DNA from: Armatimonadota bacterium
GTDB taxonomy: Bacteria > Armatimonadota > Armatimonadia > Armatimonadales > Armatimonadaceae
Length of the DNA stretch: 5,755 nucleotides
Reading direction: 5' to 3'
Assembly: GCA_014379275.1 (NCBI GenBank)
Contig: JACMMA010000417.1
Coordinates: 1-5,755 of the forward strand
Shown: positions 1 to 5,513 of the stretch, piece after piece
Position numbering within the stretch: the first letter of the stretch is position 1
Layout: every line of letters starts with the position of its first letter
Notes under the pieces: generated by a model
The model's database searches: none
What the model saw: the letters and a program-made list of their open reading frames with translations, nothing else
What the model was told of the DNA's origin: nothing
Made by a program: the position numbers and the translations under genes

Positions 1-1
1 C

Positions 2-862
2 CATGATGGAACCCACACGACGGCTATCTCCTCGCTTTACCTGTACCGCTCCTCGTCCCCTTCCGACCCGGTCCCCGGTGTGTACGAACCCTCCCTCTGC
101 GTCATCGCGCAGGGAAAAAAACTCGTCATGCTCGCCGCCGAATCGTATGTCTATGCCCCGGCACAGTATCTGCTCGCGTCCGTCGATCTACCGATAGTCG
201 GACAGGTGATCGAAGCGTCGGCACGGGCACCCTATCTGAGCCTGAGGCTTGACCTTGACCCCGGTCTGATCGGTACCTCGATCATAGAGTCGGACGTAAC
301 TACCGCATCCAGAAGCGTTCCGGCGACGCGGGGGATCTCGGTCAACCGGGTCGATCCGGGACTCCTCGACGCGGTTATCCGCCTTTTGCGCTTGCTGGAA
401 GTCCCGCGCGACATCCGCGTACTGGCACCGCTCCTCCTGCGGGAGATTCTGTACCGGCTGCTCGTTGGCGAACAAAGCGGTCACCTCCGGCGCATCGCCT
501 CGGAGAACAGCGAGACGCAACGGATCGCGCAGGCGATACAATGGTTGCGGCAACACTACACCCAGCCGGTGCGTATTGAGGACGTTGCGCGGGAGGCGTG
601 CATGAGTGCGTCCGCGCTGTTCCTCCATTTCAAGGCGGTCACGGCGATGAGTCCGCTCCAGTACCAGAAGCAGTTGCGGTTGCAGGAAGCCCGCCGCCTG
701 ATGTTCGGCGAGGCACTGGACGCGATCACGGCAGGGTACCGCGTCGGCTACGAAAGCCCGTCCCAGTTCAGCCGCGAGTACAGCCGCCTGTTCGGTGCCC
801 CGCCCGGTCGCGACATCGCCCAACTTCGCGTTGGCTCTACCTCGTCTACGGTCGCGGTTTGA
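2..862 (+). CDS. AraC family regulator with AraC_N (YqhC-like) sensor domain, 5' end cut off
   Basis: Cytoplasmic DNA-binding transcription factor. The frame is open from base 2 to the TGA at 860-862, giving 286 residues, and its true start lies left of the window. The GTG at base 80 is not a good start, because the 26 residues before it (with TAISSLYLYRSSSP and PVPG) continue the family consensus. The N-terminal part carries the AraC_N signature VYEPSLCVIAQGKK (window residues 27-40), then YAPAQYLLASVDLP and EASARAPYLSLRLDLDP. The C-terminal part has two helix-turn-helix units, at about residues 190-211 (VRIEDVAREACMSASALFLHF) and 239-262 (ITAGYRVGYESPSQFSREYSRLFG). Between them sits the AraC_N-type linker SPLQYQKQLRLQEARRLM. 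About 15-40 residues are probably missing by comparison with family length. E. coli YqhC, of the same architecture, responds to aldehydes and activates aldehyde reductase genes, so the nearby ALDH and reductase are plausible targets. That link is inferred from context. Confidence 0.93.
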   Translation, partial: HDGTHTTAISSLYLYRSSSPSDPVPGVYEPSLCVIAQGKKLVMLAAESYVYAPAQYLLASVDLPIVGQVIEASARAPYLSLRLDLDPGLIGTSIIESDVTTASRSVPATRGISVNRVDPGLLDAVIRLLRLLEVPRDIRVLAPLLLREILYRLLVGEQSGHLRRIASENSETQRIAQAIQWLRQHYTQPVRIEDVAREACMSASALFLHFKAVTAMSPLQYQKQLRLQEARRLMFGEALDAITAGYRVGYESPSQFSREYSRLFGAPPGRDIAQLRVGSTSSTVAV

Positions 863-891
863 CTCTTTCTTTTTTGTCCTCCCGGACGGGG

Positions 892-918
892 GCAACCGGG
901 TACCCTCTGGGTGGTTGC
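892..918 (+). other. bulged inverted repeat after regulator 1, possible transcript-end hairpin
   Basis: GCAACC (892-897) pairs with GGTTGC (913-918), and inside it ACCC (902-905) pairs with GGGT (909-912) around a TCT loop. GGGT (898-901) is left as a bulge, or competes for pairing with ACCC. This gives a 10-bp interrupted stem 30 bases after the regulator stop. No T-run follows it, so a classical intrinsic terminator is not supported. It could still mark a transcript 3' end. Confidence 0.35.
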
Positions 919-1100
919 ATCGTTGGACCTGCAGTGCTCGTTTCTTGTTTGGTTATCTTTGGCGGTTGATTTTTCCCGCGAATCCAGCGATTGGAGGTTT
1001 CCACACGCCCCGGTGACCCGTGACGCGATTCACCTCGGATAGCGGACCGCCCCGCGAATACTGCTCACATTACCGGTGTCGCGGCGAGTAAGGGTTAGGA

Positions 1101-1106
1101 TATAAT
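1101..1106 (+). promoter_or_regulatory. candidate -10 box of the promoter for the second AraC regulator
   Basis: The hexamer TATAAT matches the sigma-70 -10 consensus exactly and sits 87 bases before the ATG at 1194. No good -35 (TTGACA-like) hexamer is found 16-18 bases upstream, where the sequence is GC-rich, and there is no extended TG motif. If real, the promoter probably needs an activator, and the leader would be about 80 bases. Confidence 0.45.
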
Positions 1107-1141
1107 CCCGTTGCTAATCCTGGGATCATCCTGCTAAATCC
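1103..1141 (+). promoter_or_regulatory. series of four ATCC boxes, possible operator of the second AraC regulator
   Basis: ATCC recurs at 1105-1108, 1117-1120, 1128-1131 and 1138-1141, three of them within TAATCC, TAATCC and TAAATCC. Spacings of 12, 11 and 10 bases keep them near one face of the DNA helix. An inverted copy, TTAGGAT, lies just upstream at 1095-1101. The series overlaps the candidate -10 box and the predicted transcription start, where an autorepressing regulator would be expected to bind. This is a pattern seen by eye; binding is inference. Confidence 0.3.
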
Positions 1142-1193
1142 GTCCCGAGATAACCTGACGTTAATTCGTGCGCGGACTGGAAGAATTCGCCGT

Positions 1194-2045
1194 ATGCCTT
1201 CGAACGATACCACTCTCTCATGGCGCACCATCTCCTACCAGCGGACCGCCTACGCGTTCTGCGAGCAATACCTTTGTCAGTCGGGCGCCGCGGCGACGTT
1301 CCCGGCACACACGCACGCCGAGTACCAGTTGTATCTTAACCATCACCTCCCCTACCGGTACACCTATCGTCGGCAGTCACTGACGGTAGGGCCGAACGTG
1401 CTGAGCGTTTTCGCGCCGGGGGAAGCCCATTCGGGGGAGGACACCGAGGCGCGTTCCGCCCCCTCGCTGTTCCGACTGCTTTATCTGATGCCGGATTCCT
1501 GGCGCGGGTTGTGCCAGGAAAAGCGATACGGCGGCGGCGATGATACGATCCCGGATCTCGCCGACGTGTTGCACACGGACGAGGGGGTCACGCAGACTTT
1601 CGTCCGCACCCATCGCTCCCTGATGACCGGCTCGATATTGGTCGAACACGAAGCCGCGCTGATCTCTTTGTTCGGGTTGCTACTGCGCAAGCGTGACGAC
1701 CCGATACCCGTGGGGGGCGAAGCGGTCGCGGTGCGCATCGCCCGCGAGTATCTGGAAGCGAACTACGCCGCCAACGTGTCGCTCAATGACCTGTCCCGCG
1801 AGACCGGTCTGCACCCGAATTATCTGCACCATGCGTTCTGCGCCCACGTCGGTTTGCCCCCGCATGCGTACCTGATCAACGTCCGCATCGGCCACGCGAA
1901 GCGACTACTTTCGAGCGGCATCCCCGCCCCGCAGGTCGCGCACGCCGTCGGCTTCGCGGACCAGAGCCACTTCATCCGGCACTTCAAACGCATCGTCGGC
2001 GTGACACCGGGGCGATACCGCGCCGCGAAAAGTTTTCCCCGATAA
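1194..2045 (+). CDS. AraC family transcriptional regulator with cupin sensor domain
   Basis: Complete 283-residue DNA-binding regulator, normal length for the family. The start is ATG 1194, the first ATG of the frame, with GGAAG (1179-1183) ten bases before it as a Shine-Dalgarno. The N-terminal half is an AraC_binding-type cupin: FPAHTHAEYQLYL (37-49) with His39, His41 and Glu43, a weakly conserved barrel, then FAPGEAHSGED (73-83) with His79. Residues 145-170 form a linker. The C-terminal domain has two helix-turn-helix units, about 196-215 (SLNDLSRETGLHPNYLHHAF) and 243-265 (IPAPQVAHAVGFADQSHFIR and following), and ends with the usual GVTPGRYR. Proteins of this form usually bind a small ligand in the cupin and act as dimers on tandem half-sites. 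Tandem repeats 5 bases after its stop are candidate targets for control of the reductase gene. The ligand is unknown. Confidence 0.95.
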   Translation: MPSNDTTLSWRTISYQRTAYAFCEQYLCQSGAAATFPAHTHAEYQLYLNHHLPYRYTYRRQSLTVGPNVLSVFAPGEAHSGEDTEARSAPSLFRLLYLMPDSWRGLCQEKRYGGGDDTIPDLADVLHTDEGVTQTFVRTHRSLMTGSILVEHEAALISLFGLLLRKRDDPIPVGGEAVAVRIAREYLEANYAANVSLNDLSRETGLHPNYLHHAFCAHVGLPPHAYLINVRIGHAKRLLSSGIPAPQVAHAVGFADQSHFIRHFKRIVGVTPGRYRAAKSFPR

Positions 2046-2049
2046 ACAA

Positions 2050-2081
2050 AACGTTCTATAAGATAGCCAGAACGTTCTATA
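2050..2081 (+). promoter_or_regulatory. tandem AACGTTCTATA direct repeat, 21-bp period, likely activator operator
   Basis: AACGTTCTATA occurs at 2050-2060 and again, identically, at 2071-2081. The 21-bp period is two helical turns and equals the spacing of the araI1/araI2 half-sites bound by E. coli AraC. The second copy is embedded in the perfect 10-bp palindrome AGAACGTTCT (2069-2078), and an inverted fragment TAGAAC lies at 2120-2125. The pair sits 5 bases after the regulator 2 stop and 70 bases before the reductase ATG. A weak -10-like TATCTT (2101-2106) would place the second copy over the -35 region, the classic AraC activation geometry. The repeat is seen directly; its binding protein is inferred. 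Confidence 0.6.
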
Positions 2082-2151
2082 TAAGCCCGCTCCACTCCGG
2101 TATCTTTGTTTTCGTTCGGTAGAACTCGTCGGCATATCAGAAAGAAACAAA

Positions 2152-2799
2152 ATGAAAATCGGCATTATCGGTGCGGGGAACGTGGGGTCGGGACTGGGGA
2201 AGCGGCTCGCTACGAGCGGGCATGAACTCTGTTTCAGTTACTCGCGCGACCCGGCGAAACTCGACGCTCTGGTGGCAAGTATCGGAACGAGCGCCCGCTC
2301 GGGGACTCCCGAGGAGGCGGCGCGGTTCGGGGAAGTCGTTCTGCTCGCGATGACATGGACGCAAGTCCCCGATGCTATCGCGCAGATCGGCGACGCGGCG
2401 GACGGCAAGATCGTCTGGTCGGCGGTAAACGCCGTCAACAGCACCATGACCGGACTCGCCATCGGCACGACGACCTCCGCCGCCGAGGAGATCGCCCGCC
2501 TCCTGCCGACGAGCAACGTCGTCGAAGGCATCCCGTGTAACGCGGAAATTCTGCACTCCCCGTCGCTCGATTTCGGCGCGGACCGCCCCGGCGCGTTCGT
2601 CTGCGGCGACGACCCCCAGGCGCGGCAGATCGTTCTGTCGCTGCTGAGCGATGTCGGACTCGCCCCGACCGACGCCGGGCCGCTCGTCGCCGCCCGACTT
2701 ATCGAGCCGACCGGCTTCCTGATCGCGTACCTTGCCTACGCGCAGGGGATGGGCGGCGCGAATACCGCGATGAAACTGCTCCGCCGCAACACGGCATAA
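2152..2799 (+). CDS. NADPH-dependent F420-reductase-like NAD(P)-binding oxidoreductase
   Basis: A 215-residue cytoplasmic protein of the F420_oxidored / pyrroline-5-carboxylate reductase-like Rossmann group, a typical length. It opens with MKIGIIGAGNVGSGLGKRLA, with the dinucleotide loop G7-A-G9-N-V-G12. After strand 2 comes SYSRDP (29-34); Ser31-Arg32 is the kind of pair that holds the 2'-phosphate of NADP, so NADPH is the likely cofactor. GTTTSAAEEIARLLP (105-119) and RLIEPTGFLIAYLAYAQGMG (182-201) match the family middle and C-terminal helix. Two usual motifs are changed: the D-x-T-N-P-like segment after strand 4 reads SAVNAV (90-95), and the usual VVKAFNT-like segment reads VVEGIPCN (123-130). 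Start ATG 2152 follows a purine-rich stretch (AGAAAGAAAC) rather than a strong Shine-Dalgarno. Whether F420 is used is unknown, since many bacterial members act on other substrates. Confidence 0.88.
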   Translation: MKIGIIGAGNVGSGLGKRLATSGHELCFSYSRDPAKLDALVASIGTSARSGTPEEAARFGEVVLLAMTWTQVPDAIAQIGDAADGKIVWSAVNAVNSTMTGLAIGTTTSAAEEIARLLPTSNVVEGIPCNAEILHSPSLDFGADRPGAFVCGDDPQARQIVLSLLSDVGLAPTDAGPLVAARLIEPTGFLIAYLAYAQGMGGANTAMKLLRRNTA

Positions 2800-2807
2800 A
2801 CGCCGTG
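2790..2807 (+). other. hairpin spanning the stop codon of the reductase gene
   Basis: CACGGC (2790-2795) pairs perfectly with GCCGTG (2802-2807) around the loop ATAAAC, which contains the TAA stop at 2797-2799. The structure would close over the stop codon in the mRNA. It has no T-run and so is not an intrinsic terminator. It may slow ribosomes or protect an mRNA end, or be incidental. Confidence 0.35.
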
Positions 2808-2810
2808 CAA

Positions 2811-2851
2811 CCGGGAAGGTACGCCCGTCCGCTTCGGCAAAATATTCCCGG
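2811..2851 (+). repeat. inverted repeat in the reductase-ALDH gap
   Basis: CCGGGAA (2811-2817) and TTCCCGG (2845-2851) are exact inverted copies separated by 27 bases. Alone this could be chance in GC-rich DNA. It directly adjoins the stronger palindrome that begins at 2853, so the two may form one larger control element. Confidence 0.3.
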
Positions 2852-2852
2852 A

Positions 2853-2877
2853 CAGACACCGGATGCATCCGGTTCTG
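2853..2877. promoter_or_regulatory. perfect 16-bp palindrome with extended arms, probable operator
   Basis: Bases 2858-2873 read ACCGGATGCATCCGGT, a perfect palindrome with no spacer. The arms extend as CAGA (2853-2856) and TCTG (2874-2877) if the single base 2857 is skipped, giving 12 pairs. The centre has no loop bases, which favours a dimeric protein-binding site in DNA over an RNA hairpin. GACAGAC is present on both flanks (2851-2857 and 2877-2883). It lies 61 bases before the ALDH start, a normal position for an operator of a TetR-, LacI- or GntR-like repressor. No such repressor gene is in the window. Confidence 0.5.
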
Positions 2878-2889
2878 ACAGACTTCGTC

Positions 2890-2920
2890 ATCGGCAATCC
2901 GCCGCTGGCACCGATTTTTT
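2890..2920 (+). terminator. possible intrinsic terminator or attenuator in the ALDH leader
   Basis: ATCGG (2890-2894) pairs with CCGAT (2911-2915), with an inner GCC/GGC option (2901-2903 with 2907-2909), and runs straight into T6 (2915-2920). A competing hairpin, CGGC (2892-2895) with GCCG (2901-2904), uses part of the same sequence. The T-run touches the ALDH Shine-Dalgarno GAGGA (2921-2925). It could end the reductase transcript, or form a switch between termination and ALDH expression. The stem is only moderately strong, so confidence is limited. Confidence 0.4.
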
Positions 2921-2934
2921 GAGGATTTATACCT

Positions 2935-4431
2935 ATGCAAAGCAACCTCCACACGGTCACGGTCCATTCCGACCGCCCCGATTTCCCGATTACCAACACC
3001 CGGCTGTACATCAACGGCGAGTGGCGCGATTCCAGTAGCGGCAAAACGATCCCGGTCGTGGACCCGACTACCGAGGAAGTGATCGCCGCCGTTTCCGAGG
3101 CTTCCACACAGGACGCCGAAGCCGCCATCGCCGCCGCGAAAGCCGCGTTCACCGGCGAATGGGGACAAATGAGCGGGCACGAACGCGGCGCGATCCTTTG
3201 GAACGTCGGCGAGACGATCCAGAAATACGGCGACGAACTGGCGTTCCTGCAAGCCAAAGAAATGGGGCGGCTGTTTCGCGACTCGATCACCATCGATATC
3301 CCGCATCTCGTCAACATGTTCCGCTACTACGCGGGTTGGGCGAGCAAGATCGAGGGCGCGGTCAAGCAGACGACGAAAGGATTGTTCACCTACACCCGGC
3401 GCGAACCGCTCGGCGTGGTCGGCGCGATCACGCCGTTCAACTTCCCGTTGATTCTGAGCATCTCCAAGTTCGCCCCCGCGCTCGCGGCGGGGAACGTCAT
3501 CGTACATAAACCGGCGTCCGCGACCCCGCTTTCCGCGCTCCTGTTCGCCCGCGTCATGCACGAGGCGGGCGTTCCGGCGGGCGTATTCAACGTCGTGCCG
3601 GGTCCCGGCGGGTCGGTCGGGCAGACGCTTTCCACGCACCCGGACGTGGAGAAGATCGCGATCACCGGTTCCACCGCGAGCGGCATACGGGTTGTCAAAG
3701 ACGCGGCGGACACGCTCAAGCACACGACGATGGAACTGGGCGGCAAATCCGCGAACATCATCTTCGCCGACGCCGATCTGGACACCGCCGCGACCTCGGC
3801 GTACTACGGAATGTTCTACAACAAGGGCGAGATCTGCTACGCCGGTTCGCGGATGCTCGTCGAACGGAGTGTTTATGAGGAAGTGATAGAGCGCGTCGCG
3901 GAGCAGGCGAAACGGGCGAAGCCGGGCGACCCGCTCGACCCCGCGAGCGAGGTCGGTCCGATCGCCAATAAATCCGAATACGACAAGGTGCTCAAATACA
4001 TGGAAGTCGGCAAAACGGAAGGCGGGCGACTCGTCACCGGCGGAGATAAAGCCGACATCGGCACCGGCAAGGGGTACTTCGTGCAGTCGACGGTGTTCGC
4101 CGACATGACCGAGGAGATGACCCTGATCCGCGAGGAAACGTTCGGTCCGATCCTTTCCGTGATGCCGTTCGACGATTACGACCACGCCATCGCGCTCGCT
4201 AACGGCAACCGGTACGGCCTGGCGGCGGGCGTCCACACCCGCGACATTAAAAAGGCGCACAAGGCGGCGGCGGCACTCAAATCAGGCACGGTCTGGGTGA
4301 ACACCTACGGGCAGTTCGACCCGTCCGGTCCGTTCGGCGGCTACAAAATGTCCGGCTACGGGCGCGAGCAGGGTTGGGAAGCGATGGAATTCTACCTGCA
4401 AACCAAGACCGTCTGGGTGGACATGTCGTAA
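2935..4431 (+). CDS. NAD(P)-dependent aldehyde dehydrogenase (ALDH superfamily)
   Basis: A complete 498-residue cytoplasmic enzyme, usual length for class 1/2-like ALDHs, which oxidise an aldehyde to a carboxylic acid with NAD(P)+. The start ATG 2935 has the Shine-Dalgarno GAGGA nine bases upstream. All core catalytic elements are seen: TPFNFPL (166-172) with oxyanion Asn169; HKPAS (191-195) with Lys192; the GSTASG cofactor turn (245-250); MELGGKS (266-272) with general base Glu267; GEICYAGSR (298-306) with nucleophile Cys301; and ETFGP (401-405). The ending is FGGYKMSGYGREQG followed by TKTVW. The residue after Lys-Pro-Ala in the adenosine pocket is Ser195 instead of the Glu found in strictly NAD-dependent ALDH1/2. 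NADP-dependent GabD has Ser there too, so NADP+ use is plausible. The natural substrate cannot be told from the sequence. Neighbours suggest a small aldehyde or sugar-derived compound, which is inference. Confidence 0.96.
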   Translation: MQSNLHTVTVHSDRPDFPITNTRLYINGEWRDSSSGKTIPVVDPTTEEVIAAVSEASTQDAEAAIAAAKAAFTGEWGQMSGHERGAILWNVGETIQKYGDELAFLQAKEMGRLFRDSITIDIPHLVNMFRYYAGWASKIEGAVKQTTKGLFTYTRREPLGVVGAITPFNFPLILSISKFAPALAAGNVIVHKPASATPLSALLFARVMHEAGVPAGVFNVVPGPGGSVGQTLSTHPDVEKIAITGSTASGIRVVKDAADTLKHTTMELGGKSANIIFADADLDTAATSAYYGMFYNKGEICYAGSRMLVERSVYEEVIERVAEQAKRAKPGDPLDPASEVGPIANKSEYDKVLKYMEVGKTEGGRLVTGGDKADIGTGKGYFVQSTVFADMTEEMTLIREETFGPILSVMPFDDYDHAIALANGNRYGLAAGVHTRDIKKAHKAAAALKSGTVWVNTYGQFDPSGPFGGYKMSGYGREQGWEAMEFYLQTKTVWVDMS

Positions 4432-4458
4432 GTCGCGACGATCCGCGTTCGTTTCGCA

Positions 4459-4485
4459 TTGTCGGGGGCTTACCACCCCCGACAA
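4459..4485. terminator. perfect 10-bp stem hairpin between ALDH and the propeller gene
   Basis: TTGTCGGGGG (4459-4468) pairs perfectly with CCCCCGACAA (4476-4485) around a 7-base loop (4469-4475). It begins 28 bases after the ALDH stop and ends 26 bases before the next ATG. The stem is GC-rich and very stable, but no T-run follows on either strand. It is therefore a transcript-end or mRNA-processing and stability hairpin of uncertain class, rather than a standard intrinsic terminator. Confidence 0.55.
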
Positions 4486-4511
4486 ATCTCGTTCCGGTAA
4501 GAAAGACCAAC

Positions 4512-5483
4512 ATGATATTCCGTCTCCCGATATTCTGCGCGTTGATCGCCATGATCACGGTTCCGATAGCGAAAACACACGCGCAAGAACTGCCCCCGAT
4601 TTTCGCCGCGACCCCGAAACAACTGGTTCCGGCGAAAACCGTCGCCGAGTTTCCGAAAAATACGTTCCTGGAAAACATCGTCGTCGACAAGTCCGGCACG
4701 CTGTTCGTCACCAGTTTCGAGGACGGCAAAATTTATCGCGTCACCCCGAGCGGCGAGAAATCCGAGTTCGCCGCCGTCGCCGGCACTATCGCCGGAATCA
4801 CTTTCGACCGGGACGGTAACCTGCTCGTCACCGGTTGGGCGGGTAAAAAGACGCCGAGCGTGTTTCGCGTCTCCCCGACCGGCGCCGTCGAGACACTGAC
4901 CGCGATAAAGGGGGGCATGTTCCCGAACGCGATCACGCCGCTAAAAGGCGACATCTACCTCATTGCCGACTCGTACAAAGGCGTGATCTGGGCGTTCGAC
5001 GCCCAAACCAACCAGTGTCGCGTCTGGCTCGATGCCCCCGCCCTGACCCGCCGTGATGCCAAGAATCCGGTCCCGGCGGTGAACGGCTTGAAGGTATTCG
5101 GGAACACTCTGTACGCAACCAACACCCAGCGTCAGCAGATATGGCGCATTCCGATTTCGCCGGACGGCAAAGCCGGTACTCCGAAACTATTTATGGAAAA
5201 AATCAACGGCGACGATTTCGCGCTGGACGGCGCGGGCAACCTGTATGTGACGACACACTTCTACAACAGCGTCGTCCGCATCACCCCGAATAAGAAGGTG
5301 ACCATCATCGCCGGAGCCGAGCAGGGCATGACCGGTAGCACATCGCTCGCGTTCGGCAAGGGCAACGCCGACAGGAACGCGCTTTTCGTCGTCACCAACG
5401 GCGGCATGTCGCTCCCTCCGAAAGGCGGCGTCCAACCGGCGAAAGTCGTCCGACTCGACATCGCCCCGCCGACGAAACGCTGA
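4512..5483 (+). CDS. exported SMP-30/gluconolactonase-like six-bladed beta-propeller protein
   Basis: 323 residues starting at ATG 4512. The open frame extends upstream into the ALDH gene, but the ATG is preferred because it begins a clean signal peptide: hydrophobic residues 3-20 and likely cleavage after Ala24 (THA|QE). No lipobox is present, so a soluble periplasmic or secreted protein is expected. Upstream is only a purine-rich GGTAAGAAAG (4497-4506). Six blade-like repeats can be read, each with an LxxDxxGxLxV-type strand, near residues 54-80, 94-124, 138-165, 190-219, 233-262 and 277-300. The SMP-30 metal triad appears present: Glu54 (LENIVVD), Asn191 (VNGLKV) and Asp235 (GDDFALD). Family members hydrolyse sugar or other lactones with a divalent metal, while many propellers of this look only bind ligands. 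Activity is plausible and the substrate unknown. It lies 80 bases after ALDH and 30 bases before the next gene. Confidence 0.85.
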   Translation: MIFRLPIFCALIAMITVPIAKTHAQELPPIFAATPKQLVPAKTVAEFPKNTFLENIVVDKSGTLFVTSFEDGKIYRVTPSGEKSEFAAVAGTIAGITFDRDGNLLVTGWAGKKTPSVFRVSPTGAVETLTAIKGGMFPNAITPLKGDIYLIADSYKGVIWAFDAQTNQCRVWLDAPALTRRDAKNPVPAVNGLKVFGNTLYATNTQRQQIWRIPISPDGKAGTPKLFMEKINGDDFALDGAGNLYVTTHFYNSVVRITPNKKVTIIAGAEQGMTGSTSLAFGKGNADRNALFVVTNGGMSLPPKGGVQPAKVVRLDIAPPTKR

Positions 5484-5513
5484 TCATTGACCGCAACGAA
5501 GGAAACAAATCGA

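Larger units (their letters stand above)
863..1193. other. 331-base intergenic region between the two AraC-type regulator genes
   Basis: No convincing gene lies here. A frame at 795-1016 only continues out of phase from the end of regulator 1 and resembles nothing known. A T-rich patch (866-875) lies just after the regulator stop, but no good hairpin directly precedes it, so it is a poor terminator. A compact hairpin is at 892-918. The right third holds a perfect TATAAT (1101-1106) and four ATCC boxes (1105-1141), consistent with the promoter and operator of the next gene. The sequence CCCGCGAAT occurs twice (976-984 and 1051-1059), which may be chance. Confidence 0.6.

Noticed and set aside
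80..82. GTG as the start of regulator 1
   Set aside because: The preceding in-frame residues continue the family consensus, so the protein starts left of the window.
866..875. T-rich stretch after regulator 1 as an intrinsic terminator
   Set aside because: The only nearby upstream stem (CCAAC/GTTGG near 820-835) ends more than 30 bases before the T-run. The stronger hairpin at 892-918 lies on the wrong side of it.
188..895. 235-codon open frame on the - strand opposite regulator 1
   Set aside because: Arg-rich composition with no recognisable fold, and the + strand encodes a clear AraC_N and helix-turn-helix protein across the same bases.
976..1059. CCCGCGAAT repeated at 976-984 and 1051-1059
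   Set aside because: A nine-base match in GC-rich DNA with no further symmetry or fixed relation to a promoter; likely chance.
2137..4260. 707-codon open frame on the - strand opposite the reductase and ALDH genes
   Set aside because: It lies antisense to two well-recognised enzymes, is extremely rich in Arg, Asp, Val and Gly, shows no domain pattern, and bridges the non-coding gap between the genes. It arises from the G/C third-position bias of the real genes.
4374..4511. Upstream extension of the propeller gene into the end of the ALDH gene
   Set aside because: The extra 46 residues resemble nothing, overlap ALDH coding sequence and the strong hairpin, and would bury the signal peptide that begins at ATG 4512.
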